Origin: Streptomyces hygroscopicus
Lineage (GTDB): Bacteria > Actinomycetota > Actinomycetes > Streptomycetales > Streptomycetaceae
Direction: 5' to 3'
DNA: 64,000 bases
Assembly: GCA_002021875.1 (NCBI GenBank)
Contig: CP018627.1
Coordinates: forward strand, 7,998,001-8,062,000
Positions 1 to 8,221 of this stretch are shown piece by piece. The first letter of the stretch is position 1. The number at the start of each line of letters is the position of its first letter. The position numbers were made by a program, and so were the translations under genes. Below the pieces are notes generated by a model. It did not search any database, was not told the origin of the DNA, and saw only the letters and a list, made by a program, of their open reading frames with translations.

Positions 1-1
1 C

Positions 2-310
2 TTCGCCAAGCCCGCGATGTCGGGTCTGGTCACGGTGCAGACGGACGCCCAGCACTCGATTCCGTTCGGCCCGGACAAGTCGCTGCCGAAGATCCTTTCC
101 ATGAAGGTGATCGACGGCAAGCTGGTGGAGCACTACGACCTGCCCGTCCTCAAGCAGCTCTACGGCGGCACCTTCGACGGCGTTCTGCTCGAGCGGGGCG
201 ACGGCAGCAAGAAGCCCGTCACCCCCGAGGACGTGGAGTCCGCGCTGCGGCAGGCGCTGCTCGGCAAGACGCCCAGCGACCGCATCGGCGTCATCGGCAA
301 GGAGAACTGA
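2..310 (+). CDS. C-terminal part of an unidentified protein (5' end outside window)
   Basis: An open frame enters from the left edge and ends at TGA 308-310; about 102 residues are visible. The visible part is soluble in character, with no membrane segment, no cysteine pair and no motif I recognise. The end of the protein reads GKTPSDRIGVIGKEN. Codon use is typical of the neighbouring genes, and a strong hairpin lies just after the stop, so this is a real gene end. I cannot assign a family from this tail, and the segment before the window would be needed. It is separated from the ABC transporter operon by the hairpin, so it is probably not part of that operon. Confidence 0.75.
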   Translation, partial: FAKPAMSGLVTVQTDAQHSIPFGPDKSLPKILSMKVIDGKLVEHYDLPVLKQLYGGTFDGVLLERGDGSKKPVTPEDVESALRQALLGKTPSDRIGVIGKEN

Positions 311-332
311 GCGGGCCCCGCTCGTTCACCAC

Positions 333-364
333 GCGGCCCCCGCCCGGCACCGGGCGGGGGCCGC
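333..364 (+). terminator. Perfect 15-bp hairpin after the first gene
   Basis: Arms 333-347 and 350-364 are exact reverse complements with a nominal 2-nt loop, so the last pair must open. It lies 22 bp after the stop. There is no T-run, which is common for Streptomyces terminators. Confidence 0.75.
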
Positions 365-379
365 GCCGTGTCTCCCCGG

Positions 380-436
380 CGCGTCATGCCCCGACCCATG
401 ACATCTGTCATCCCCAGGTCACGACCGCTGACACTG
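380..436 (+). promoter_or_regulatory. Candidate operator cluster upstream of the ABC exporter
   Basis: Between the hairpin and the exporter start is a palindrome, ATGACA-TC-TGTCAT (398-411). It is flanked by further GTCAT/GTCAC/TGACA half-sites near 383, 418 and 430. Exporters encoded with their own histidine kinase and NarL-type regulator are commonly autoregulated. I infer that these half-sites are bound by the regulator encoded at 3719-4324. No clear -10/-35 pair was identified. Confidence 0.4.
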
Positions 437-465
437 CCGGGCGCCGCCCGCCCTCGGCCAGCCTT

Positions 466-1449
466 GTGGCCATGACCGCAACGACCGCTGTTTCCGCCCC
501 CGGCACCGGGGCCGCCACCACGGGCGCCCCGCCCGTGGTCCGCTTCGAGAAGGTGAACAAGAGCTACGGCAGTGTGCGCGCCGTGGCCGATCTCGATCTC
601 ACGCTGTACCCGGGGGAGACCGTCGCCCTGCTGGGCCCCAACGGCGCCGGCAAGTCCTCCAGCCTCGATCTGCTGCTCGGCCTGCGCCACCCCGACTCCG
701 GCCGGGTGGAGGTCTTCGGCACCACTCCGCGCCAGGCCATCGTCCGTGGCCGGGTCGGCGCGATGCTGCAGAGCGGCGCTCTGATGGAGGACGTGACGGT
801 CCGCGAACTGGTGGGGCTGGCCCGCGATCTGCACCCCAAGGGCCATCCGGTGGACGAGGTGCTGGAGCGGGCGGGGATCGCCGAGATCGCCTCCCGCAAG
901 GTGAACAAGCTCTCCGGCGGTCAGGAGCAGCGGGTGCGCTTCGCGTTCGCCACCGCCGGCGCCTCCGATCTGATCGTGCTGGACGAGCCCACGACCGGTA
1001 TGGACGTGTCGTCCCGGCAGACCTTCTGGGGCGCGATGCGGGAGCAGACGAAGCAGGGCCGCACCATCCTGTTCGCCACCCACTACCTCGATGAGGCCGA
1101 CGCCATCGCCGACCGGGTGATCGTGCTGCACGGCGGCCGGGTGCTGGCCGACGGCTCGTCAGCCGAGATCAAGGCGATGGCGGGGGCCCGGCGGATCTCC
1201 TTCGAGCTGGACGGGCCGATCGACGAGACGACGCTGCGCGCCCTGCCCGCGCTGACCGGGATCGAGATCTCGGGGCGTACCGTACGAATCCGGTCCACCG
1301 ACGCGGACGCGACCGTGCACGCGGTCTACGGGCTGGGGCTCTATCCCCACGGCCTGGAGGTCACCGGCCTCGGCCTGGAGCAGGCGTTCCTCGCCATCAC
1401 CGACGCCGCCACCGACGCCGCGCTCACAGTTGAGGAGTCCGCACGATGA
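466..1449 (+). CDS. ABC transporter ATP-binding protein (drug or lipid exporter type)
   Basis: About 327 residues. It energises export through the partner permease that follows. Visible motifs in order are Walker A (GPNGAGKSS, around residue 55), the ABC signature (LSGGQEQR), Walker B (LIVLDEPTTGMD) and the H-loop (FATHYLDEAD). The long C-terminal extension after the H-loop is typical of the DrrA/NatA-type exporter family. GTG 466 and ATG 472 are both possible starts. The stop overlaps the permease start by 4 bp (ATGA at 1446-1449), so the two are translationally coupled. A histidine kinase and a response regulator follow, giving the common arrangement of a self-regulated exporter. The substrate cannot be read from sequence. 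Confidence 0.93.
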   Translation: MAMTATTAVSAPGTGAATTGAPPVVRFEKVNKSYGSVRAVADLDLTLYPGETVALLGPNGAGKSSSLDLLLGLRHPDSGRVEVFGTTPRQAIVRGRVGAMLQSGALMEDVTVRELVGLARDLHPKGHPVDEVLERAGIAEIASRKVNKLSGGQEQRVRFAFATAGASDLIVLDEPTTGMDVSSRQTFWGAMREQTKQGRTILFATHYLDEADAIADRVIVLHGGRVLADGSSAEIKAMAGARRISFELDGPIDETTLRALPALTGIEISGRTVRIRSTDADATVHAVYGLGLYPHGLEVTGLGLEQAFLAITDAATDAALTVEESAR

Positions 1450-2189
1450 AGGCGCTGGTCAAGCTGGAGATCGCGCGGACCCTGCGCAATCGCAAGTTCA
1501 TGTTCTTCACGGTCATCTATCCGTCCGTGCTCTTCCTGCTGATCGCGGGCAGCACCGACGCCGACGACCGCGTGCCCGGCACCCGGCTGTCCATGCCGCT
1601 CTACTACATGGTCGCGATGGCCTCCTTCGGGGCGCTGACCGCCGGGCTGATGGGCAACGGCGAGCGGATCGCCAAGGAGCGCGAGGGCGGCTGGACCCGG
1701 CAGCTTCGGCTCACCCGGCTGCCCGGGCGCGGCTATGTGGCGGCCAAGATCGCGGTGGGCGCGGTGGCCACCCTGCCGTCGATCGTGATCGTCTTCGTGG
1801 TGGCCGCCGCCGTCAAGGGCGTACGGCTGGACGCCGCCTGGCAGTGGGCGGCGCTGACCGGCGCCATCTGGGCGGGCTCCCTGGTCTTCGCCGCGCTGGG
1901 GGTGGCCATCGGCTATCTGGCGACCGGGGACGCGGTCCGCCCGCTGACCATGATCATCTACTTCGGTCTGTCGATCCTCGGCGGGCTGTGGATGCCGACC
2001 ACGTCCTATCCGCAGTGGCTGCGGAACATCGGCGACTATCTGCCCACCCATGCCTATACCGCCCTCGGCCAGGCGATCGAGCTGGGCGGCGCCCCGCACG
2101 CCAAGGACGTCGCGCTGCTCATCGGCTATCTGGCGCTCTTCGCGGGCGGCGCGGCCTGGCTGTACCGCAAGGACACCCGTAAGGCGTGA
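1446..2189 (+). CDS. ABC-2 type transporter permease
   Basis: 247 residues with about six hydrophobic segments: one near residues 20-40, several through the middle, and one at the C-terminus just before YRKDTRKA. This is the layout of ABC2_membrane proteins that form the channel for the ATPase encoded upstream. It starts at the ATG inside the ATGA overlap. Its last codons and stop are the first copy of a 20-bp tandem array that continues to 2290, so the C-terminal KDTRKA tail is itself repeat-derived. Confidence 0.92.
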   Translation: MKALVKLEIARTLRNRKFMFFTVIYPSVLFLLIAGSTDADDRVPGTRLSMPLYYMVAMASFGALTAGLMGNGERIAKEREGGWTRQLRLTRLPGRGYVAAKIAVGAVATLPSIVIVFVVAAAVKGVRLDAAWQWAALTGAIWAGSLVFAALGVAIGYLATGDAVRPLTMIIYFGLSILGGLWMPTTSYPQWLRNIGDYLPTHAYTALGQAIELGGAPHAKDVALLIGYLALFAGGAAWLYRKDTRKA

Positions 2190-2290
2190 GGGACAGCCGT
2201 AAGGCGGGAGGGACAGCCGTAAGGCGTGAGGGACACCCGTAAGACGTGAGGGACAGTCGTAAGGCATGAAGGACAGCCGTAAGGCATGAC
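2171..2290 (+). repeat. 20-bp tandem repeat, six copies, spanning the permease stop codon
   Basis: Six head-to-tail copies of a unit like GGACAGCCGTAAGGCGTGAG begin at 2171, 2191, 2211, 2231, 2251 and 2271. Copies differ by one to three bases. The first copy contains the permease stop (2187-2189). Five copies contain CGTAAGG. The array fills most of the gap to the histidine kinase gene. Confidence 0.95.
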
Positions 2291-2331
2291 CGAGGGCGTG
2301 GCCCGAGGCGTGATCCGAGGAGAGAAGAACC

Positions 2332-3603
2332 ATGGCTGACCGGGCCGAGTGGACCGACGGCGATCCGGAGTGCCGCCCCGGCGTGCGCCGACGGCTGACC
2401 TGGTGGGCCGACGCGATGGCGTACGACGACGAGCACGACCGGCTGGCCACCATCGGCCAGAGCCCCGAGAACCGGCGGCAGGTCCTGATCAAGCTGATGT
2501 GGATCGGGATCTGGATGGCCTATATGGGCGCGCCGGTGAGCGATCTCGCCGACGGCCACCACACGGTCCCCGCCACCGTGTGCGGCGCGCTCGGCCTGCT
2601 GGCCTTCGTCGCCGTCTATCTGGTGCTGGTCTTCCGGCACACCGGCCGGGCGCTGAACCGGGCCGCCGTCTTCGGGGCGCTGGGCACGATCTGCGTGCTC
2701 GCCGCCGTTCTCACCCTCACCATGGGCGACGCCTGGCTGGTGCTGTGCGTCTATGTGTCCGTCGCCTACGGGGCGGTGCTGCCGCTGCGGCTCTCGCGGT
2801 GGGCGATTCCGCTGAACACCGCGTTCATGGTGGCCGTCGGGGTGCTGGTGCGCGGTTCGCACGGGTTGGTGTCCGCCCTGGTGATCCCCTCGCTGCTCGG
2901 CGGGTTCGCGATGAGCGGGGTGCGGCAGATGGTCCGTACCACCCGGGCGCTGCGCGCCGCCCGCGCCACCGTGGCCCAGCTCGCCGCCAACGAGGAGCGG
3001 CTGCGGCTCGCCCGCGATCTGCACGATCTGCTGGGCCACTCGCTCTCCTTGATCACGCTCAAGAGCGAGCTGGCGGGCCGGATGCTGCCCGACAAGCCCG
3101 AGCAGGCGGCGGGGCAGGTCGCCGATATCGAACGGGTCAGCAGGCAGGCGCTGGTGGACGTCCGGGAGGCGGTCAGCGGCTTTCGCCGCCCCACGCTGGA
3201 GGCCGAGGTCGCCGGGGCCCGTACCGCCCTCGCCGCCGCGGGCATCGCCGCCGACCTGAGCCGGGCCGCCACCCACCACCCCGACCTTCCGTCCGACCAG
3301 GAGGGCGCGCTGGCCTGGGCGCTGCGCGAGGCGGTCACCAATGCGGTGCGGCACAGCGGGGCGCGCCGCTGCACGGTCACGCTCGACGAGACGGACGACG
3401 AGCTGTGCCTGACCGTCACCGACGACGGCCGCGGCGCGACCGGCCCGCACGGCAACGGGCTCACCGGGCTGGCCGAGCGGCTCCAGCTCGCCGACGGCCG
3501 CCTGGAGACCGGCCCCGGCGAGCGCGGCGGCTTCACCCTCCGCGCCCTGGTCCCACTCTCCCGCGGCGCCCACATGGAGCTGCCCTCACAGGCCGCGCCG
3601 TAG
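2332..3603 (+). CDS. Sensor histidine kinase, HisKA_3 (DesK/NarX-like) type
   Basis: 423 residues. After a soluble N-terminus there are about five or six membrane segments (roughly residues 55-195). Then comes the dimerisation helix with phospho-acceptor H231 in the context RDLHDLLGHS, and an HATPase_c domain with the N-box at N337 (TNAVRHSG) and a glycine-rich G-box (DDGRG, GNGLTGLAERL). The sensor has no large extracellular domain, so it probably senses the membrane or the transporter. AGGAGAG at 2318-2324 precedes ATG 2332. It should phosphorylate the regulator encoded immediately downstream. Its 3' end shows a 12-bp direct repeat across the stop (3591-3602 and 3608-3619). Confidence 0.93.
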   Translation: MADRAEWTDGDPECRPGVRRRLTWWADAMAYDDEHDRLATIGQSPENRRQVLIKLMWIGIWMAYMGAPVSDLADGHHTVPATVCGALGLLAFVAVYLVLVFRHTGRALNRAAVFGALGTICVLAAVLTLTMGDAWLVLCVYVSVAYGAVLPLRLSRWAIPLNTAFMVAVGVLVRGSHGLVSALVIPSLLGGFAMSGVRQMVRTTRALRAARATVAQLAANEERLRLARDLHDLLGHSLSLITLKSELAGRMLPDKPEQAAGQVADIERVSRQALVDVREAVSGFRRPTLEAEVAGARTALAAAGIAADLSRAATHHPDLPSDQEGALAWALREAVTNAVRHSGARRCTVTLDETDDELCLTVTDDGRGATGPHGNGLTGLAERLQLADGRLETGPGERGGFTLRALVPLSRGAHMELPSQAAP

Positions 3604-3657
3604 CACGGGCCGCGCCGTAAGGAGCGCGCGGAGGGACCGCGTGGAGGGAGCGCGCGG

Positions 3658-3709
3658 AAGAGCGGATACGAAGAGCGGATACGAAGAGCGGATACGAAGA
3701 GCGGATACG
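3658..3709 (+). repeat. 13-bp tandem repeat, four perfect copies
   Basis: AAGAGCGGATACG occurs four times without error (3658, 3671, 3684 and 3697), ending 9 bp before the GTG start of the response regulator. It occupies the place where a promoter or ribosome-binding site would be expected. It is either a variable-number spacer or an array of identical binding sites. Confidence 0.95.
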
Positions 3710-3718
3710 CTGCGGGGC

Positions 3719-4324
3719 GTGATCCGGGTACTGCTGGCCGAGGACCAGTCCATGGTGCGGGAGGCGCTGGCCGCGCTCCTCGGGCTCGAGGACGAGATCG
3801 AGGTCATCGCGCAGGTGGCCCGCGGCGACGAGGTCGTGGACGCCGCCCGGGCCCATCGCCCCGATGTGGCGCTGCTGGACATCGAGATGCCCGGCATGAG
3901 CGGGATCGAGGCCGCCGCCGCGCTGCACCGGGCCGCGCCCGGGATCCGGATCGTGATCCTGACCACCTTCGGCCGCCCCGGCTATCTGCGCCGCGCCATG
4001 GAGTCCGGCGCCGACGCCTTCCTGGTCAAGGACGCCCCGGCGGCCCAGCTCGCCGACGCCATACGGCGGGTGCTGCGCGGGGAGCGGGTCATCGACCCCA
4101 CGCTGGCCGCCGCCGCGCTCGTGGACGGGGCCAGCCCGCTGACCGCGCGGGAGCGCGAGGTGCTGCATGCCTCGGCGGACGGCTCGACCAACGCCGAACT
4201 GGCCCGCGCCCTGCACTTGTCGCCGGGCACGGTCCGCAACTACCTCTCCACGGCCATCCAGAAGACCGCCGCCCGGAACCGGGCCGAGGCCGTCCGCATC
4301 GCCCGCGAAAAGGGCTGGCTGTAG
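3719..4324 (+). CDS. NarL/FixJ-family response regulator
   Basis: 201 residues from GTG 3719. The receiver domain shows the acidic pair (AEDQ), phospho-acceptor D54 (ALLDIEMPG), the conserved Thr (ILTTF) and Lys (LVKDAP). The C-terminal LuxR-type helix-turn-helix reads LTAREREVLHASADG...NAELARALHLSPGTVRNYLS. The family are DNA-binding regulators controlled by partner kinases. An upstream ATG at 3641 is in frame but would translate the 13-bp repeats, and the receiver fold begins at VIRVLLAED, so I prefer GTG 3719. There is no strong ribosome-binding site before it. It probably controls the exporter operon at 466-2189. Confidence 0.93.
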   Translation: MIRVLLAEDQSMVREALAALLGLEDEIEVIAQVARGDEVVDAARAHRPDVALLDIEMPGMSGIEAAAALHRAAPGIRIVILTTFGRPGYLRRAMESGADAFLVKDAPAAQLADAIRRVLRGERVIDPTLAAAALVDGASPLTAREREVLHASADGSTNAELARALHLSPGTVRNYLSTAIQKTAARNRAEAVRIAREKGWL

Positions 4325-4385
4325 CGGTCCGGGCTTTCCCCTCCCCGCCCCTTCCCGACACCTGACGATATGCGGCTCCGCCGCG

Positions 4386-4450
4386 TGGGGGCCCGGTCCC
4401 CGCCGGGGCTCCGCCCCTGGGCCCCGCTCCTCAAACGCCGGAGGGGCTGG
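4386..4450 (+). repeat. Dispersed Streptomyces intergenic element between convergent genes
   Basis: The segment CTCAAACGCCGGAGGGGCTG (4428-4447), together with the GC-rich dyad before it (GGGGCCC 4388-4394 with GGGCCCC 4419-4425), matches from memory an element seen in many Streptomyces intergenic regions. It lies between the stops of two convergent genes and probably serves as a bidirectional terminator. Confidence 0.55.
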
Positions 4451-4513
4451 AAGGCCGGCCCCGAGGCCGAGCAGCCGCCGCTGCCACCGGCGCGAGGACC
4501 CACCAGGCAGCCG

Positions 4514-5350
4514 CTAGTTCAGCATCGCGCGGGCGGCGCGGGCCTCGTGGCGTACGGTCTCGGCGGCGTCGGGTTTCACCGCTTCCACCACCTCCGCGTA
4601 GTCCTCCAGCTCCTTGGCGCCGGTCATGAAGTCGCCCCGCTCCACCAGGAGTTGTGCCCGCTCGTAGCGCAGCTCGGCCGGGTGGCTGGGCAGCAGCAGG
4701 GACAGCTCGACCGCCCACAGCCGGACATCGGTGCGCTCGGGGCGGGCGGACGCCCAGGCGCGGATGTTGTTGAGGATCCGCAGCACGATGTCCAGCGGCC
4801 CGGCCGGGGTCAGCATCGACGCGGAGAGCGGGGCGCCCGTGGCCCCTGACACCAGCGTCGCCGCGTCCTCACTGGACAGCGGCCGCCCGCCGTCGAACGG
4901 ATCGGCCAGCACATGGTCTCCGTAAGGATCGCCGAAGCCGACCACGAAGTGGCCCGGCAGCGCCACCCCGTACACCGGCGCGCCCGCCCGCCGCGCCACC
5001 TCCATCCACACCACGGACAGCAGGATCGGCAGTCCACGGCGGCGCCGCAGCACCGTGTGGAGGAGCGAGGACCCCAGCCGCTGGTAGTCGGCCGGGACGC
5101 CCCGGAAGTCATGGCGCTCGCCGAGGAGGCGGGCCAGCGCGGCGGCCCAGTCCTCGGGGCCGCCGGGGGAGAAGGGGAGCTGACCGGCCAGCCGGTCGAG
5201 CTCGATCTGCGCTTCGTCGAGTCCGGCCTCGTCCAGTTCGGCATCGGCCTCCATGCCGACCAGCAGGCACAGCAGCGCCAGATCGGGGCGCTCTTCGCGG
5301 GCCGCGTCGGCGAAACGCCGGCGGCGGGACGTGTCGTTCATCCGTGGCAT
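4514..5350 (-). CDS. SirB1-like transglutaminase-fold protein
   Basis: 278 residues. The central region reads LRRRRGLPILLSVVWMEVARRAG followed by VYGVALPGHFVVGF and a later ADPFDGG. This is the pattern of the SirB1/transglutaminase-like family with a conserved His (GHF) and Asp (DPF). The usual Cys of transglutaminases is not in the expected spot, so enzymatic activity is uncertain. The N-terminus is helical and acidic. Two in-frame ATGs (5350 and 5341) could start it, and neither has a strong ribosome-binding site. It is probably transcribed after the acetyltransferase gene, 18 bp upstream on the same strand. Cellular role not established. Confidence 0.8.
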   Translation of the reverse strand: MPRMNDTSRRRRFADAAREERPDLALLCLLVGMEADAELDEAGLDEAQIELDRLAGQLPFSPGGPEDWAAALARLLGERHDFRGVPADYQRLGSSLLHTVLRRRRGLPILLSVVWMEVARRAGAPVYGVALPGHFVVGFGDPYGDHVLADPFDGGRPLSSEDAATLVSGATGAPLSASMLTPAGPLDIVLRILNNIRAWASARPERTDVRLWAVELSLLLPSHPAELRYERAQLLVERGDFMTGAKELEDYAEVVEAVKPDAAETVRHEARAARAMLN

Positions 5351-5368
5351 AGCCGACTCGTACCCTGC

Positions 5369-6385
5369 TCAGCGCACATCCTGTCCAGATGCGCGCCAGT
5401 GATGGTAGCTGTGGTGGACGGTGAAGCCCATGCCCTCGTAGAGGGCCTGCGCACCCTCATTGTCCGTCTCCACCTGGAGATACGCGGCCGAGGCACCCTC
5501 GTCGAGCGCCTTGCGGGCCAGCGCCGTCATCACGGCCTTGGCCAGGCCCTGGCGCCGCCGCTCCGGGGCGACCTCCACGGCGGCGAATCCGGCCCAGCGG
5601 CCGTCCACGACACAGCGCCCGATCGCGTCCGGGGCCTCTCCCTCCCGCCCCGCCACGGTGGCGAACCACACGGACGGGCCGCCCGACAGCACCGTCCGCG
5701 CCTCGGGGGAGGGCTTGCCGGACGACCGCTGGTAGCGGGCCAGCCAGGCGTCGTCGAGCCGGCGGGAGAGCGTCACCGCCGAGGCGTCGGCGTCCAGGTC
5801 CCCGATGGGGGCGAGCGCCGCGATGCGTATCCGCGACGAGACCTCACGCGTCCAGCCGCGGCCCTCCAGCTCCGCCGCGAGCAGCTCCTGGGTGCCCTCG
5901 GCGCCCGTGCTGACCTGGATGTACGCGGGCAGCTCCCGCGCCGCGTACCAGTCGGTCACCCGGCGCAGCGCCTCGTCGAGACCCGTCCCGGGGTCGCCGA
6001 GGGGCAGTACCGAATTGGCGCGCCGGGTGAATCCGCCCGAGGCGCGCAGCGTCCACTCGCCCAGCGGCTCGCTGACCATGGGCGGCCAGGCCCTGGCGGC
6101 GACCCGGTCCAGCTCGGGCGCGGTCGCGGCGGGGCCACGGCGGCGGGCCGGAGCGGCGGGCACCACCTTGCCCGCCACCAGGGACGATTCCGCGATCCGC
6201 ACCGCCTCACCGGTGCGCCGCGTGATGGAGAGCGAGCCCTCGGTCCACGATGTGAGAACACCGACCACGTCGGTGAAGGTGGGGGCGGGCTCACGCTCCC
6301 CGGTGATCAATCTGACCGAGACGCGTTTTCCCACGTCATCCGGGGTGATCCGGACTTCAAGACGTCCGCCAGTGGTGAAATCCAC
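5369..6385 (-). CDS. GNAT-family N-acetyltransferase, two-part protein
   Basis: 338 residues from GTG 6385. The C-terminal third carries a GNAT fold. Its acetyl-CoA loop is ERRRQGLAKAVM, followed by AYLQVETDNEGAQALYEGMGF, the usual motif-A/B ending. The N-terminal 120 residues resemble a small beta-barrel (LEVRITPDDVGKRVSVR), probably a separate domain, joined by a basic linker. The substrate is unknown. The arrangement of a barrel before the acetyltransferase is what I recall for the actinobacterial family next to the 7Fe ferredoxin gene. It diverges from fdxA, sharing a 114-bp promoter region. Confidence 0.85.
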   Translation of the reverse strand: MDFTTGGRLEVRITPDDVGKRVSVRLITGEREPAPTFTDVVGVLTSWTEGSLSITRRTGEAVRIAESSLVAGKVVPAAPARRRGPAATAPELDRVAARAWPPMVSEPLGEWTLRASGGFTRRANSVLPLGDPGTGLDEALRRVTDWYAARELPAYIQVSTGAEGTQELLAAELEGRGWTREVSSRIRIAALAPIGDLDADASAVTLSRRLDDAWLARYQRSSGKPSPEARTVLSGGPSVWFATVAGREGEAPDAIGRCVVDGRWAGFAAVEVAPERRRQGLAKAVMTALARKALDEGASAAYLQVETDNEGAQALYEGMGFTVHHSYHHWRASGQDVR

Positions 6386-6499
6386 AGCTCAGTCAGCCCC
6401 TCATGTGCGTCTGGTGCCCAAGAACGGAGATACTAGGTGCGGGCATCGACGACGCCGCGCTCCCGCGCGATAGCAGCCCTAACGAGGAGGAACGACAGC

Positions 6500-6826
6500 G
6501 TGACCTACGTCATCGCGCAGCCTTGTGTCGACCTGAAAGACAAGGCGTGCATCGAGGAGTGCCCCGTCGACTGTATCTACGAGGGCCAGCGGTCCTTGTA
6601 CATCCACCCGGACGAATGCGTCGACTGCGGGGCCTGTGAGCCGGTCTGCCCGGTCGAGGCGATCTTCTACGAGGACGACACTCCCGAGGAGTGGAAGGAC
6701 TACTACAAGGCGAACGTCGAGTTCTTCGACGAGCTCGGTTCGCCCGGTGGTGCGAGCAAGCTCGGCCTGATCGAGCGGGACCACCCCTTCGTCGCCGCGC
6801 TTCCGCCGCAGGAGCACGACGAGTAA
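6500..6826 (+). CDS. fdxA: 7Fe (3Fe-4S/4Fe-4S) ferredoxin
   Basis: 108 residues, small and acidic. It is an electron carrier for reductases, monooxygenases and other partners in the cytoplasm. The first cluster motif is C-x7-C-x3-CP (CVDLKDKACIEECP) and the second is CVDCGACEPVCP, as in the FdxA/FdxC 7Fe family. The length fits the family (about 105-110). GTG 6500 is preceded by GAGGAGG at 6484-6490, which decides the start over in-frame upstream codons. It is followed by dapC, as in mycobacteria. Confidence 0.96.
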   Translation: MTYVIAQPCVDLKDKACIEECPVDCIYEGQRSLYIHPDECVDCGACEPVCPVEAIFYEDDTPEEWKDYYKANVEFFDELGSPGGASKLGLIERDHPFVAALPPQEHDE

Positions 6827-6854
6827 CCCTGCCCCGGCGACAGCGCCCGGAAGC

Positions 6855-6900
6855 AGCCGGCGGTCCCGTATGGCCTGTGGCCTGCGGGACCGGGCTGTTT
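6855..6900 (+). terminator. Hairpin with T-run after fdxA
   Basis: CGGTCCCG (6861-6868) pairs with CGGGACCG (6885-6892) and can be extended by a few imperfect pairs. It is followed by GGCTGTTTT, a rare canonical U-tract for this genome. Confidence 0.8.
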
Positions 6901-7027
6901 TCCCGGGCGCTCCCGGCGTTCCCGCGGGTCCCGGGTCTCCCCGGGGTCCACCGGTTCGGCCGGAATCCACCGGGTTCCCGGGCCCTCGGCCCGGGCAGTT
7001 CGCAGAACCCGGGCAGTTCCGAAGAAA

Positions 7028-8161
7028 GTGAGCCACCCCGTGCCACCCGTATCCGCCCGCCTCCCGGTCTTCCCCTGGGACCGGCTCGAACCGTACAAGG
7101 CGATCGCCGCGGCCCACCGCGACGGCATCGTCGACCTCTCGGTGGGCACCCCCGTCGACCCGGTCCCCGAGCTGATCCGCGCGGCCCTCGCCGACGCCTC
7201 GGACAGCCCCGGCTATCCGACCGTCTGGGGCACGGCCGCGCTGCGCGACGCCCTCACCGGCTGGGTGGAGCGGCGGCTGGGCGCGGCCCGGGTGACCCAC
7301 ACCCAGGTGCTGCCGGTGGTCGGCTCGAAGGAACTGGTGGCCTCGCTGCCCGCGCAACTGGGCCTGGGCCCCGGCGACCGGGTGGCCTTCCCGCGGCTCG
7401 CCTATCCGACGTACGAGGTGGGCGCGCGGCTGGCGGGCGCCGAGCCGGTGCCGTACGACACGCGGACATTTGCGGCCGGCGCCGCGGGCACCGACCTCGA
7501 CCCGGCCGGGCTGAAGCTGCTGTGGCTCAACTCCCCGTCCAACCCCACCGGCCGGGTGCTGTCCAAGGACGAGCTGCGCACCGCGGTCGCCTGGGCCCGT
7601 GCCCACGGGGTGCTGGTGGTCAGCGACGAGTGCTACCTGGAGCTGGGCTGGGAGGCGGGCCCGGTCTCCGTGCTCCACCCGGACGTCTCCGGCGGGTCCT
7701 TCGAGGGGCTGGTGGCGGTCCACTCGCTGTCCAAGCGGTCCAATCTGGCGGGCTACCGGGCGGCCTTCCTCGCCGGTGACGAGGCGGTGCTGGGCGAGCT
7801 GCTGAAGATCCGCAAGCACGGCGGCATGATGGTGCCCGCACCCGTGCAGGCGGCCACGGTGGCGGCGCTCGGCGACGACAAGCACGTGACGGCGCAGCGC
7901 GAGCGCTATGAGCGGCGCCGGGCCGCGCTGCGGTCGGCGCTGGAGGGCCAGGGCTTCCGCATCGAGCACAGCGAGGCGTCGCTGTATCTGTGGGCGACGC
8001 GGGACGAGCCGTGCTGGGACACCGTGGCCGCCCTCGCCGAGCTGGGCATCCTGGTGGCCCCGGGCGAGTTCTACGGCGCGGCGGGGGAGCGGCACGTCCG
8101 GGTCGCGTTCACGGCGACCGACGAGCGCGTGGCGGCGGCGGCCCGGCGACTGGCGGGCTGA
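7028..8161 (+). CDS. dapC: N-succinyldiaminopimelate aminotransferase
   Basis: 377 residues from GTG 7028. It is a PLP-dependent class I/II aminotransferase in the succinylase branch of lysine/diaminopimelate synthesis, making N-succinyl-LL-diaminopimelate from the keto acid and glutamate. The sequence shows DLSVGTPVDPVP near the N-terminus, the substrate loop NSPSNPTG and the PLP-binding lysine K236 in SLSKRSNLAG. GTG 7040 is an equally good start and has better ribosome-binding-site spacing. dapE, the next enzyme of the branch, is 2 kb downstream, so the window holds two lysine/cell-wall precursor genes. Confidence 0.93.
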   Translation: MSHPVPPVSARLPVFPWDRLEPYKAIAAAHRDGIVDLSVGTPVDPVPELIRAALADASDSPGYPTVWGTAALRDALTGWVERRLGAARVTHTQVLPVVGSKELVASLPAQLGLGPGDRVAFPRLAYPTYEVGARLAGAEPVPYDTRTFAAGAAGTDLDPAGLKLLWLNSPSNPTGRVLSKDELRTAVAWARAHGVLVVSDECYLELGWEAGPVSVLHPDVSGGSFEGLVAVHSLSKRSNLAGYRAAFLAGDEAVLGELLKIRKHGGMMVPAPVQAATVAALGDDKHVTAQRERYERRRAALRSALEGQGFRIEHSEASLYLWATRDEPCWDTVAALAELGILVAPGEFYGAAGERHVRVAFTATDERVAAAARRLAG

Positions 8162-8171
8162 AAGAGGCGAA

Positions 8172-8204
8172 GGGGCCCGGAGAGTACGAGACTCCCCGGG
8201 CCCC
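8172..8204. terminator. Bidirectional terminator between dapC and the secreted protein gene
   Basis: Arms 8172-8185 and 8191-8204 pair over 14 bp with one mismatch around a 5-nt loop. It lies between convergent stops. Confidence 0.8.
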
Positions 8205-8221
8205 GTGTTGGTCCGGCGCGA

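Noticed and set aside
3641..3718. Upstream ATG start for the response regulator
   Set aside because: It would translate the 13-bp tandem repeats. The receiver fold begins at GTG 3719.
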